The position numbers and the translations under genes are program-made. The notes below the pieces were generated by a model. It was not told where the DNA came from. It did not search any database and saw only the letters and a list, made by a program, of their open reading frames with translations. This document shows, one piece after another, positions 7,686-16,205 of a stretch of 64,000 nucleotides of DNA (position 1 is its first letter; the number at the start of each line of letters is the position of its first letter). This stretch comes from Anianabacter salinae. Lineage in GTDB: Bacteria; Pseudomonadota; Alphaproteobacteria; Rhodobacterales; Rhodobacteraceae. The DNA lies in assembly GCF_019061145.1 (NCBI RefSeq), contig NZ_JAHQZS010000002.1, forward strand, positions 434,001 through 498,000, in the 5' to 3' direction.

Positions 7686-9431
7686 CTACCCCGTCGGCAG
7701 GGTCTTCACTTCCAGCAGCGCGTGGCGTTTCTCGACCGTGACCACCCGGATCGCCTCGGCCAGCGCCGCGTCGACGTCGTGGGCGTCCCGCACAACGCGG
7801 GTCCAGGCGCGGCTGGCCTGCGCGGTCAGCGTGAAATCGGGCGACGGCGACAGCGAGGTCAGCGGCATCCGGTTGGCCCGCGCTGCGTAGCCGTTGGGAT
7901 AAAGCTCTTTCACCGACTTGCGCACCGCACCCCATTCCTCGTTGTTCAGCACGCAGATCAGCACCGGAAGCTCCAGCGCCTCGGCGATCTGGTGGCACAC
8001 CGTTGGATTGGCGAACATGTAGCTGCCATCGCCCATCGTGGCGACGCAGAGGCGATCCCGGTCGGCCAGTTGCGCGCCGAGCGACGCAGGCAAGGACCAG
8101 CCAAGCCCGCCAGAATGCGGCTCCTGGAAAAAGCTGCGATGATCTTCGCGCGCCATCATGCCCAGCATCGTGCCAAGTTCCGAGAACACGCTCGCATCGC
8201 GGCCCTTGAGCGCTTCGCCCAGACGGTAGCTGAACCATTCCTTGGTGATGCCTTGCGCATTGCGCGCGGCTGCCTGCCAACGCATGCCCTTGCGCGTCGC
8301 CTCGGACTGCTCGGCCACGGAGCGGCGCCGTTCGCCGATCTTGCGAAGGTTGCGGGGCAGGGCGGCCATCGCCTCGATCAGCGCGGGGATGGTCGTGCTG
8401 GTCTCGCCCGCGATGGACACGTCCGACCGGAAGTTCCGCACCGGCGTGCGCGAGAAGATCGGGTCGGGGCCGATGTTGATGACCTTGGCGGCCGGGTTGA
8501 TCGGATGCTCGTCCGGCCACCACGGGGCCAGGCAGTCGAGCACGACGACCACGTCCGCCTTGTCGAGGAACTTCTTCGGGTTCGGACCGATGGCGCAAGG
8601 ATGCTCAGTGGACAGCGTCAGGTGCGTGGCCCACCACGAACAGACCGGGATGCCCCAGTCTTCCACCCAGTCGGCGAAGGCGGCGAAGGTTTCCGCATCG
8701 CCCGCGCCGCGCTGCGCGATAATCAGCGGGCGCTCGGCAATCGCCAGCATCTCGGCGGCGCGTGCGATGTCGGAGGCATGAGGCGCACCCCGTACCGGGG
8801 CCATGCGCGGCGCGTCCAGCAGCGCGCTGGCGTCGATTTCCTCGCACAGCGTCTCACGCGGGAGAGACAGGTATACGGGGCCCTTCGGAGTCGAATTGGC
8901 GATCGCCCAGCCCCGGTCGAGCATGTCGTTCACCTGCTCGGGGAAGCGCAGCTCATAGTCCCACTTGACGCTTTCGCGCACGAGGCCGGCCTGGTCCATC
9001 ATCTCTTGCCCCCAGGCGATGGGGACGGTGCGCGCGCCGAACCGGTCCTTTTCGGTCGTCGGCGTGCGCCCGGACATCAGGATCATCGGGATATGTTCGC
9101 ACGCCGCGTTGATCGCGCCGATGACCCCGTTCGCCAAGCCGACATTGGTGTGCAGCATCACCGCCTGGCTCTTGCCGGTCATCAGGTAATAGCCATGCGC
9201 CATGCCCATGGCGGCGTGTTCATGCGGGATCACCACGGCGTCGGGCAGGTCGATCCCCTTGGCGGCAGCTTCGGCCAGGCCTTCGATGATCGGGGGGAAA
9301 TCGGTGCCGGAGTTGGTAAACACGTAGTCAACGCCAAGCGCCTTGAGCCGGGTGAAGATCGCTCCGCCTGCCGTCATGCGGCTTGTGCCTGCGCCCGTCG
9401 ATGTCTCGCCCTGCACGCTGGTATCCTTCAT
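7686..9431 (-). CDS. Thiamine diphosphate-dependent enzyme (acetolactate synthase / benzoylformate decarboxylase superfamily)
   Basis: A 581-residue three-domain ThDP enzyme. The PYR domain carries the cofactor-activating glutamate E71 in PHEHAAMGMAHGYY. A central Rossmann-like domain follows, then a PP domain with the ThDP/Mg motif, GDGSYMF and a closing NN 26 residues after GDG. Start: ATG 9431 is preferred over the upstream ATG 9461 because AAGGGGGGAG lies just ahead of it. It is divergent from an aldehyde dehydrogenase, so a 2-oxo-acid decarboxylase feeding the dehydrogenase is plausible. No regulatory subunit gene is present, which speaks against a biosynthetic acetolactate synthase. The exact substrate is unknown. 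Confidence 0.85.
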   Translation of the reverse strand: MKDTSVQGETSTGAGTSRMTAGGAIFTRLKALGVDYVFTNSGTDFPPIIEGLAEAAAKGIDLPDAVVIPHEHAAMGMAHGYYLMTGKSQAVMLHTNVGLANGVIGAINAACEHIPMILMSGRTPTTEKDRFGARTVPIAWGQEMMDQAGLVRESVKWDYELRFPEQVNDMLDRGWAIANSTPKGPVYLSLPRETLCEEIDASALLDAPRMAPVRGAPHASDIARAAEMLAIAERPLIIAQRGAGDAETFAAFADWVEDWGIPVCSWWATHLTLSTEHPCAIGPNPKKFLDKADVVVVLDCLAPWWPDEHPINPAAKVINIGPDPIFSRTPVRNFRSDVSIAGETSTTIPALIEAMAALPRNLRKIGERRRSVAEQSEATRKGMRWQAAARNAQGITKEWFSYRLGEALKGRDASVFSELGTMLGMMAREDHRSFFQEPHSGGLGWSLPASLGAQLADRDRLCVATMGDGSYMFANPTVCHQIAEALELPVLICVLNNEEWGAVRKSVKELYPNGYAARANRMPLTSLSPSPDFTLTAQASRAWTRVVRDAHDVDAALAEAIRVVTVEKRHALLEVKTLPTG

Positions 9432-9573
9432 GGCGGCTCCCCCCTTTGGTTTCCGGTCCATAAACAGTGAATCTAGTTCAATTCTATGGCAAACACACGG
9501 AAATTAATGAACATTGTCAAATGATGCCGACGCACCATCTGTGCGGGAAACAACGGCGAACGGAGGAACCCCA

Positions 9574-11022
9574 ATGTCGACCATCGACCTGCTAATCGGC
9601 GGCGAAAAGAGTGCCGCGCACGGACAGAAGAGCTTTGAGCGCAAGGATCCCGTCACCGGCGAGGTCGCGACCACCGCCGCCGCAGCAACAACCGCAGATG
9701 TCGACCGCGCGGTCGAGGCTGCGGCCAAGGCGTTCATCGACTGGTCCGAGACCGGCCCGTCCAAACGCCGCGAGATCCTGATGGAAGCCGCGGACGTGAT
9801 GGAAGAAAAGACCTCGGAATTCATCGAGGTCGGCATCGCGGAAACCGGCGCGACAGGCCCCTGGATCGGCTTTAACGTGTCCTTCGCGGCCAAGATCCTG
9901 CGCGAAGCGGCCGCCATGACCACCCAGATCAAGGGCGAAGTCGTGCCGTCCGACAAGCCCGGCAACCTTGCCATGGCCTATCGCCAGCCCGTCGGCGTGC
10001 TGGTCGGCATGGCGCCGTGGAATGCGCCCGTGATTCTGGGCACCCGCGCCGTCGCCATGCCCATCGCATGCGGCAACACCATCGTGCTGAAAGCGTCCGA
10101 GATGTGCCCCAGGCTGCACATGATGATCGCGGAATGCCTTGAAGAGGCGGGCCTGCCCAAGGGCGTCATCAACGTCGTCACGCACTCGGCCGAGGATGCA
10201 CCAGAGGTCGTCGCGCGGCTGATCGAGCATCCCAAGGTGAAGCGGATCAACTTCACCGGCTCCACCCGCGTCGGCAAGATCATCGCACAAACCGCCGCAC
10301 GACACCTCAAGCCGGTGCTGCTGGAGCTGGGCGGCAAGGCGCCGCAGGTGATCCTGGACGACGCCGATATCGACGCTGCCGTGAATGCCGCAGCCTTTGG
10401 CGCGTTCATGAACCAGGGCCAGATCTGCATGTCGACCGAGCGCATCATCGTCGATGCCAAGGTCGCGGACGAATTCGTCGAGAAGTTCGGCAAGAAGGCT
10501 GCCGGTCTGCCTTATGGCAACCCGCGCGATCAGGTGGTTCTGGGATCGGTCATCGACCGCAAGACCATCGACAAGGTGGACGATCTGATAAACGACGCGC
10601 TGTCCAAGGGGGCGACGCTTGTCACCGGCGGCGTTGAAGAGGGCACGATCATGCCCGCCACGATCATCGACAACGTCACGCAGGACATGAAGTTGTTCCG
10701 CGACGAAAGCTTTGGCCCGGTCGTCTGCATCATCCGCGCCTCCGACACCGATCACGCGGTCGATCTGGCGAATGACACCGAATACGGGCTGTCGGCCTCG
10801 GTGTTCGGCAGCGACATCCGCCGCGCGATGGCGGTGGCCAAACGGATCGAAAGCGGCATCTGCCACATTAACGGCCCGACCGTGCATGACGAGGCGCAAA
10901 TGCCCTTTGGCGGCGTGAAATCTTCAGGCTATGGCCGGTTTGGTGGCAGCGCCGGGGTGAACGAATTCACCGAACTGCGCTGGATCACCATCGAGGACCC
11001 GAACCAGCACTATCCGTTCTGA
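9574..11022 (+). CDS. NAD(P)-dependent aldehyde dehydrogenase
   Basis: A 482-residue ALDH with the standard features: NAPVILGTRAVAMPIACGN in the NAD domain, FTGSTRVGK, the general base E251 in LELGGKAP, the catalytic cysteine C285 in NQGQICMSTERI, and the C-terminal PFGGVKSSGYGR. The NQGQICMSTERI block resembles vanillin, benzaldehyde and salicylaldehyde dehydrogenases, so an aromatic or hydrophobic aldehyde is a fair guess. ATG 9574 follows GGAGG at 9562-9566; the open frame extends upstream but lacks a site. The 142-base gap to the divergent ThDP gene contains an imperfect palindrome (9468-9480, TGAATCTAGTTCA) that could be a shared operator. Confidence 0.92.
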   Translation: MSTIDLLIGGEKSAAHGQKSFERKDPVTGEVATTAAAATTADVDRAVEAAAKAFIDWSETGPSKRREILMEAADVMEEKTSEFIEVGIAETGATGPWIGFNVSFAAKILREAAAMTTQIKGEVVPSDKPGNLAMAYRQPVGVLVGMAPWNAPVILGTRAVAMPIACGNTIVLKASEMCPRLHMMIAECLEEAGLPKGVINVVTHSAEDAPEVVARLIEHPKVKRINFTGSTRVGKIIAQTAARHLKPVLLELGGKAPQVILDDADIDAAVNAAAFGAFMNQGQICMSTERIIVDAKVADEFVEKFGKKAAGLPYGNPRDQVVLGSVIDRKTIDKVDDLINDALSKGATLVTGGVEEGTIMPATIIDNVTQDMKLFRDESFGPVVCIIRASDTDHAVDLANDTEYGLSASVFGSDIRRAMAVAKRIESGICHINGPTVHDEAQMPFGGVKSSGYGRFGGSAGVNEFTELRWITIEDPNQHYPF

Positions 11023-11030
11023 TCGACAGA

Positions 11031-11057
11031 CCCGCGCCGCGGTTCACGCGGCGCGGG
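11031..11057. terminator. Perfect hairpin between convergent genes
   Basis: CCCGCGCCGC pairs with GCGGCGCGGG over 10 bases with a 7-base loop, 8 bases after the aldehyde dehydrogenase stop. The following AGCTTTGCCTT is only weakly T-rich. It probably ends transcription from one or both sides. Confidence 0.6.
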
Positions 11058-11102
11058 AGCTTTGCCTTACAAGGCATTGGTATGGTTGCGAAACGCGAAC
11101 GG

Positions 11103-12500
11103 TCAAAGCAGCGTCAGAACGGATGCCCAGATCGAATACAGCACGCCCATGATGAGCGCGAACCAGCCATTCCAGACCAGCCCGGCGTGGCGGGCCGACA
11201 CTCCCGCAAAGCCGCCGACCAGCAACGTGGTGGCGGTGAAGGGGCTGGTCATGCCCGAAATCGCCCAGCCGCCGGTGATCGCGACGACATAGGCGATGGG
11301 CGAGACCTCGATCGCTTCAGGCGCCGGCAGCGCCGGAATGAACAGCGTCACCGCAAGGATCGGGTTCATCCCGATCTGGCCGGTCAGCGGGATCAGCCAG
11401 ACCAGCGCGGTCAGGATCACCCAGGGCGGCAGGCGGCCGAGGTCAATGCCACTGGCCTCGATCAGCGGCGTCAGCAGGACCGAGCCAAGCGACCCGATGA
11501 AGCCCGCCATCATCAACAGCACCAGTTCCCTGCGGTAGGCGGGCAGGTCGTGAAACAGGTAGCGCCCGGACCGCTGGGCCAGCGCCCGCAGCGGCGCCGT
11601 CTTTGCTTGCAGCATGACCCAGACGCCCGCGATTGCAGGCACCACGAACATGACAATGTTGAACGGGCGCAGGCCGGTTGCCGATTGCAGGACGATCACC
11701 AGAACGGCCAGGATGCCAAGCAGCGCCAGAAGCGGCAGCAGAACCGACCAGCCGTCGCTGCGCGTGTAGATCGCAGGCGCAATCCCCGTCAGTCGCGGCT
11801 TGAAGATCTGGTCCAGCGCATAGCCCACCCCGGCAAAGGCGATCCCTGAGGCAAGACAATAGGGCGCAGCATCCGCCCAGTTGGCGCCGGGGATCACCGT
11901 CGTTGAAATAGCGATGGCAAAGCCCAACGGCGACCAGGGCAGGGTCGAGATGAACCCGCGCTGGATCGCCAGCAGCATCCGCTTGAGCCGCAGCCTGCGC
12001 CGTTCGGGTTCCGGCTCGTCCCTGGTCGAGGCGGTGGCAAGTGACCCCAGCAGCGCGATGGCGCCATAGTTCAGCAAGAGCGCAAACATCTGCCCGCCCA
12101 GCGTCAGGGCAAGATACCGCCGCCCCGGCGGCTGGGCAGCCAGAAACCGCCCGGCCCGCGTGATGGAGGGCGAGGTGTCGGCGGCAAAGCGCAAGGAGGT
12201 CAGCGCGGTGAAGAAAGCGGCGATGAAGGCCGCACGCTCCAGCGCTGTCTCGATGGCGCCGAGCGGGTCCTGGCCCCAGACCTCGGCCCCGACGATCAGC
12301 GCGACGCCGACGCCTAGAAAGATGCGCCCCGTCCCGCCCACCGTGACCGACAAGACGGCCAACACCACCAGCGACAGCGCCGCGCCGATGGGTCCGGCCA
12401 GATGCCATATGTCGAAAGCATCGGCGACGACCGCCACGGTGATGCCGAGGAACAGAAGGCCCGAGACTCGGTCGAGGCTGGAACGGATCGCGTCCTTCAT
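11103..12500 (-). CDS. Polytopic membrane protein, transporter-like, unknown substrate
   Basis: A 465-residue very hydrophobic protein with about 11-12 predicted membrane segments spread over the full length. A basic loop (DEPEPERRRLRLKRML, near 165) splits the two halves. The later GQIGMNPILAVTLFIPALP and WAISGMTSPFTATTLL segments are polar/helix-breaking stretches inside the membrane part. They recall ion-transporter-superfamily carriers with re-entrant loops (ArsB, DASS, CitM types). I cannot assign a substrate. It lies between the aldehyde dehydrogenase and the MetE-like gene and may move the substrate of that cluster. Confidence 0.75.
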   Translation of the reverse strand: MKDAIRSSLDRVSGLLFLGITVAVVADAFDIWHLAGPIGAALSLVVLAVLSVTVGGTGRIFLGVGVALIVGAEVWGQDPLGAIETALERAAFIAAFFTALTSLRFAADTSPSITRAGRFLAAQPPGRRYLALTLGGQMFALLLNYGAIALLGSLATASTRDEPEPERRRLRLKRMLLAIQRGFISTLPWSPLGFAIAISTTVIPGANWADAAPYCLASGIAFAGVGYALDQIFKPRLTGIAPAIYTRSDGWSVLLPLLALLGILAVLVIVLQSATGLRPFNIVMFVVPAIAGVWVMLQAKTAPLRALAQRSGRYLFHDLPAYRRELVLLMMAGFIGSLGSVLLTPLIEASGIDLGRLPPWVILTALVWLIPLTGQIGMNPILAVTLFIPALPAPEAIEVSPIAYVVAITGGWAISGMTSPFTATTLLVGGFAGVSARHAGLVWNGWFALIMGVLYSIWASVLTLL

Positions 12501-12618
12501 GGCTCACTCATCGGGGCAGGGCCTCACGGCTTGTCGCACACCGTATCCCTCTATAACAATCCACGAATAGAACAATGCCCGCGCCGTCAGGGCCGGGCAC
12601 AAGGGAAGAGGAAACCCC

Positions 12619-13734
12619 ATGAGCGACATCACCCCGCCGTTCCGCGCCGACCACGTCGGCAGCTTGCTGCGCCCGCAAAGCGTGATCGACGCGCGCCGGA
12701 AGTTCCATACCGAAAAGAGCATCTCGGCCGCCGACCTTAAAGCCGCCGAGGACGCCGCGATCCCCGAGATCATCAAGATGCAGGAAGACGTCGGCCTCAA
12801 GGCCGTCACCGACGGCGAGACGCGCCGGTCCTTCTGGCACTACGACTTCATGGGCATGCTGACCGGGCTCGATCTGGACGAGCGCGACGAGGGCGTGCAG
12901 TTCGCAGGCGTCAAGTTGCGCCCGATCTTCCCGACGATCACCGACAAGCTGGATTTCCCGGACGATCACCCGATGCTGGATCACTTCAAGTTCGTCAAGG
13001 AACACACGGGCGTCGTTCCTAAAATCTCGATCCCCGGCCCGTCCTGCTGCCATTTCCGCACCGCCAAGGACGACATCCACGTCGCCGAATACCGCGAGGA
13101 CCCGCAAGCGATGTTCGACGATCTTGCGGCGACCTACCGCAAGGCCGTGGCAAAGTTCTACGAGGCGGGCTGCCGCTATCTGCAGATGGACGACATCTTC
13201 TTCGCCTACCTGTGCGATCCCAAGCACCGCGCCGACAAGCAGGCCGCCGGGCAGGACCCGGACTGGCTGATCGAGCGCTATTCCTGGATGATGCGCGAAG
13301 CGATCAAGGACCGCCCCGACGACATGGTCATCGGCATGCACATGTGCCGCGGCAACTTCCGCTCCACCCACGCCGCCGAAGGCGCCTATGACCAGGCGGC
13401 AGAGGCGATCTTTTCCACCGGTGTCGACATCTTCTTCATGGAGTACGACACCGAGCGCGCGGGCGGGCTGGAGCCTTTGGGGCTGCTCCCGAAGGGCAAA
13501 CAGCGGATCCTGCCGGGCTTCATCACCACCAAAACCGCCGATCTGGAGGACATGGACTGGCTGAAGTCGAAATTCGACGAGGCGTCGAAGTTCGTCGATC
13601 TCGACCAACTGGGCATCGCGCCGCAGTGCGGCTTCGCCTCGACCGAGGAAGGCAATGCGATCACCATGGACGACCAGAAGCGCAAGCTGGAGCTGGTGGT
13701 CAAGACCGCAGAAGCGATCTGGGGCGGCGTCTGA
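12619..13734 (+). CDS. MetE C-terminal-like cobalamin-independent methyltransferase (UROD/MetE fold)
   Basis: A 371-residue single-domain protein related to the catalytic half of MetE. FRADHVGSLLRP opens the barrel, and YLQMDDIFFAYLCD is the family aspartate region. The candidate zinc ligands are H241 and C243 in HMCRGN, E275 in FMEYD, and C337 in QCGFAST. Full MetE is about 750 residues and has an extra N-terminal barrel, absent here. Such short proteins use varied methyl donors and thiol acceptors, so true methionine synthesis should not be assumed. GGAAGAGG precedes ATG 12619. It is divergent from the transporter-like gene. Confidence 0.85.
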   Translation: MSDITPPFRADHVGSLLRPQSVIDARRKFHTEKSISAADLKAAEDAAIPEIIKMQEDVGLKAVTDGETRRSFWHYDFMGMLTGLDLDERDEGVQFAGVKLRPIFPTITDKLDFPDDHPMLDHFKFVKEHTGVVPKISIPGPSCCHFRTAKDDIHVAEYREDPQAMFDDLAATYRKAVAKFYEAGCRYLQMDDIFFAYLCDPKHRADKQAAGQDPDWLIERYSWMMREAIKDRPDDMVIGMHMCRGNFRSTHAAEGAYDQAAEAIFSTGVDIFFMEYDTERAGGLEPLGLLPKGKQRILPGFITTKTADLEDMDWLKSKFDEASKFVDLDQLGIAPQCGFASTEEGNAITMDDQKRKLELVVKTAEAIWGGV

Positions 13735-13772
13735 GGCGCCACGCCCTTGCGGTTTCGCCTGACGGCGACCCG

Positions 13773-13829
13773 CCGGGGGAGGCGCTGCCTCCCCCGGACC
13801 CCCTCCGGAGTATTTTCGGACCAAAGATG
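13773..13829 (+). repeat. Intergenic hairpin plus conserved tail, copy 1
   Basis: CCGGGGGAGGC-GCT-GCCTCCCCCGG is a perfect 11-base stem with a 3-base loop (13773-13797). It is followed by GGAGTATTTTCGG and ACCAAAGATG, ending at 13829. A second element with the same tail lies at 25789-25871. Both lie between convergent genes. It may act as a terminator for the MetE-like gene and is probably a genus- or family-wide intergenic element. Confidence 0.6.
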
Positions 13830-13908
13830 GGAATTGTGCAGTAATTCAGCTGTATGGCCGTGCTGAAATGGCCGCATTGGTTTGAAATGGACAAGCCTTG
13901 TGGAGCGA

Positions 13909-14880
13909 TCAGGCGCTTCCCGACAGGTGAGCGGCGCAGCCTGTCAGAGCGGCGTAGTCGTCTTCCACGCAGTCCACGCTGAAATTCTGCATGAACCCTG
14001 CAAAGCGGCCCTTGTCGCGAAACGCGTCCTTGAAGCCGAAACGGTCGAGATGCGGCGCCATCGCCCGCGCCATGCCGCCGACAAGGTAGAGACCGCCGAA
14101 GGGCAGGTGGATCAGCGCGAGATTGCCCGCGACGGTGCCGAGGATGCGGGTGAACAGGCGCGCGGCCTCTTCCGCGCGCGGGTCGTCGCCCGAGGCGAGC
14201 GCGGTCATGATCTCGGTCGAGGAGCGTTCGGAGGGATCGCCCGCCTCGTGACCGAGCCAGTGATAGACCCGTTCCAGCCCGCGCCCGGACAGCACGTCCT
14301 CGACCGCCGGGAAGCCGTGGGCGGTTTCGACGAACTGGCACAGGCGCAACTCGGCCTCGGTGCGGATCGGCATGTTGGCATGGCCCGCCTCGGAGGCGGC
14401 GACGTAGCGCCCGGCGGCGGTTTCGTGCACCGGGGCGGCGTTGAAACCGGTGCCGACGCCGATCACCAGCTTGTCGCCCGCCGCGCCGTCCGGGCCGGGC
14501 ACCACCGAGCGGATGTTGCCGGGCGCGATGCGGCCGATGGCATGGCCCTGCGCCTGCAGGTCGTTGAGGATGCCGACGGTCTCGGCGCGGGTGGCGCGCG
14601 CGAGTGTGCTGCCGTCGATCGTCCAGTCGAGGTTGGTCATGTTGGCGACGCCGCCGCGCACCGGCCCTGCCGCCGCGACACAGGCGCCGCTGCAGTCCAC
14701 CGCGCCCTCGTCGGCGAAATACTGGCGGATCACCGATTCGAGGCCCGGATGGTCGGCGTTCTTGTAGCGGCGGATCGTTTCTGTCAGCAGGCTGGGCCCG
14801 TCACACAGGGCGACGCGCGTGTTGGTGCCGCCGATGTCGGCGACAAGCGCGTATCGGTCGGGTTGTCGGGCATCGGTCAT
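13909..14880 (-). CDS. glk: Glucokinase
   Basis: A 323-residue glucokinase of the bacterial ATP-dependent Glk group. ADIGGTNTRVALCD is the phosphate-binding loop, TNLDWTID and ILNDLQAQGHAIG carry the glucose contacts and catalytic aspartate (ND), and GTGFNAAPV and SEAGHANMP follow. It phosphorylates glucose released by the neighbouring glucosidases. Start: ATG at 14880 with a typical MTDARQPDRYALVADIGGT beginning. It follows the beta-glucosidase stop after 2 bases, so the two are co-translated in one minus-strand operon with the LacI regulator. Confidence 0.93.
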   Translation of the reverse strand: MTDARQPDRYALVADIGGTNTRVALCDGPSLLTETIRRYKNADHPGLESVIRQYFADEGAVDCSGACVAAAGPVRGGVANMTNLDWTIDGSTLARATRAETVGILNDLQAQGHAIGRIAPGNIRSVVPGPDGAAGDKLVIGVGTGFNAAPVHETAAGRYVAASEAGHANMPIRTEAELRLCQFVETAHGFPAVEDVLSGRGLERVYHWLGHEAGDPSERSSTEIMTALASGDDPRAEEAARLFTRILGTVAGNLALIHLPFGGLYLVGGMARAMAPHLDRFGFKDAFRDKGRFAGFMQNFSVDCVEDDYAALTGCAAHLSGSA

Positions 14881-14882
14881 GG

Positions 14883-16205
14883 TCACGCTTTCGCCAGGGC
14901 ACGGGCGAGGGCGTGATAGGATGCTTTCGGGGTCCTTGTGAAGGTGTCGAAATCGACATGGATCAGGCCAAAGCGCTTCTCGTAGCCGAAAGCCCATTCG
15001 TAGTTGTCCAGCAGCGACCAGTAGAAGAAGCCCTTGAGCGGCACGCCTTCGGCAATGGCGCGGCGGGCGGCGCCAAGGTGGTCGGCGATGAAATCCTCGC
15101 GGCGCGGGTCGGCGATGGCGCCGCCCGTGAGCACGTCGTCCAGCGGCATGCCGTTTTCGGTGACGTAAAGCGGCGTGTCGCCGGTGTGGTCGCGGTGAAG
15201 GCGGGTCAGGAAATGATGCAGGCCGTCGGGATACACCTCCCATCCCATGGAGTTCTTCGGCAGCGGGCCGTCGATCATGCGGATGTGCGGCCAGGGCAGG
15301 GTGGCATCGTGGGTGACGATGCAGCGGGTGTAGTAGTTGACCCCGAACCAGTCGAGCGGGGCAGCGATGGTGGCCACGTCGTCCTGCCAGCCTTGCGGCA
15401 TGTGGGGGCCCAGCCCCTCGAGCACCGCGTCCGGGTAGGTGCCTGCGGTGAAGGCCTCTACGAACCAGCGGTTGTAGATCGCGTCTCGCAAGGTGGCGGC
15501 GGCGGCGTCGGCCTTGCCGGGGCCGGCCTCGGCGAATTCGAAGTTGCACACCACGCCGAGATTGCCCTGTCCCTGCGCGCGCAGCGCCTGCATCCCAAGG
15601 CCATGAGCAAGGCAGACATGGTGCATGGCGCGCGCAGTGGCGCGGATGTCGCGCAGGCCGGGGGCGTGGTGACCCTCGAAATGCGACAGCCAGGACACGC
15701 ACCACGGCTCGTTGAGGGTGGCGAGCGAGGCCAGCCGGTCGCCGATGCGGTCCGCGACGACGCCAGCGAAATCGGCAAAGCGCAGCGCGGTGTCGCGGTT
15801 GGCCCAGCCGCCCTTGTCGGCCAGCGTAGAGGGCAGTTCCCAATGGTAGAGCGTGGCAAAGGGGGCCAGCCCGCGCGCAAGGCAGCCATCGACAAGACGG
15901 TCGTAGAAATCGAGCCCCTCGGGGTTCACCGTGACGCCATCCGGCATCACCCGCGCCCAGCTGGTCGAGAAGCGGTAGGCGTCGAGGTTGGCGGCGGCGA
16001 TCAGGTCAAGATCTTCTGGCCAGCGGTGATAGTGATCGCACGCATGCGCGCCATCCTCGGCCCGCACGACGTTGCCGGGGGTTGCGGCGAAGCTGTCCCA
16101 ATGGGTCGGCCCGGCGCCGCCGTTGGCATGGCCCTCGATCTGGTAGGCGGCGGTGGCGGCCCCGAAGACAAAATCGTCAGGGAACTGGGAACGGACGGGA
16201 ATCAT
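14883..16205 (-). CDS. GH1 beta-glucosidase
   Basis: A 440-residue family 1 glycoside hydrolase of normal length. The N-terminus FVFGAATAAYQIEG is the GH1 signature, E166 in TLNEPW is the acid/base and E350 in YVTENG the nucleophile; the aglycone-site tryptophans (YWSLLDNYEWAFGY) are present. No signal peptide, so it acts in the cytoplasm on imported oligosaccharides. The ATG (16205) overlaps the stop of the LacI gene by ATGA, implying coupled translation. Frames in front of this ATG stay open but carry no good ribosome site. Confidence 0.93.
   Translation of the reverse strand: MIPVRSQFPDDFVFGAATAAYQIEGHANGGAGPTHWDSFAATPGNVVRAEDGAHACDHYHRWPEDLDLIAAANLDAYRFSTSWARVMPDGVTVNPEGLDFYDRLVDGCLARGLAPFATLYHWELPSTLADKGGWANRDTALRFADFAGVVADRIGDRLASLATLNEPWCVSWLSHFEGHHAPGLRDIRATARAMHHVCLAHGLGMQALRAQGQGNLGVVCNFEFAEAGPGKADAAAATLRDAIYNRWFVEAFTAGTYPDAVLEGLGPHMPQGWQDDVATIAAPLDWFGVNYYTRCIVTHDATLPWPHIRMIDGPLPKNSMGWEVYPDGLHHFLTRLHRDHTGDTPLYVTENGMPLDDVLTGGAIADPRREDFIADHLGAARRAIAEGVPLKGFFYWSLLDNYEWAFGYEKRFGLIHVDFDTFTRTPKASYHALARALAKA

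Noticed and set aside
12531-12557. TTGTCG ... TATAAC as a promoter of the MetE-like gene
   Set aside because: The spacer is only 15 bases and the -35 is poor; not strong enough to list.
13909-15843. A 644-codon minus-strand open frame that seems to fuse glk with an N-terminal extension
   Set aside because: The upstream half is the wrong frame of the beta-glucosidase; glk has its own ATG at 14880 with a typical N-terminus.
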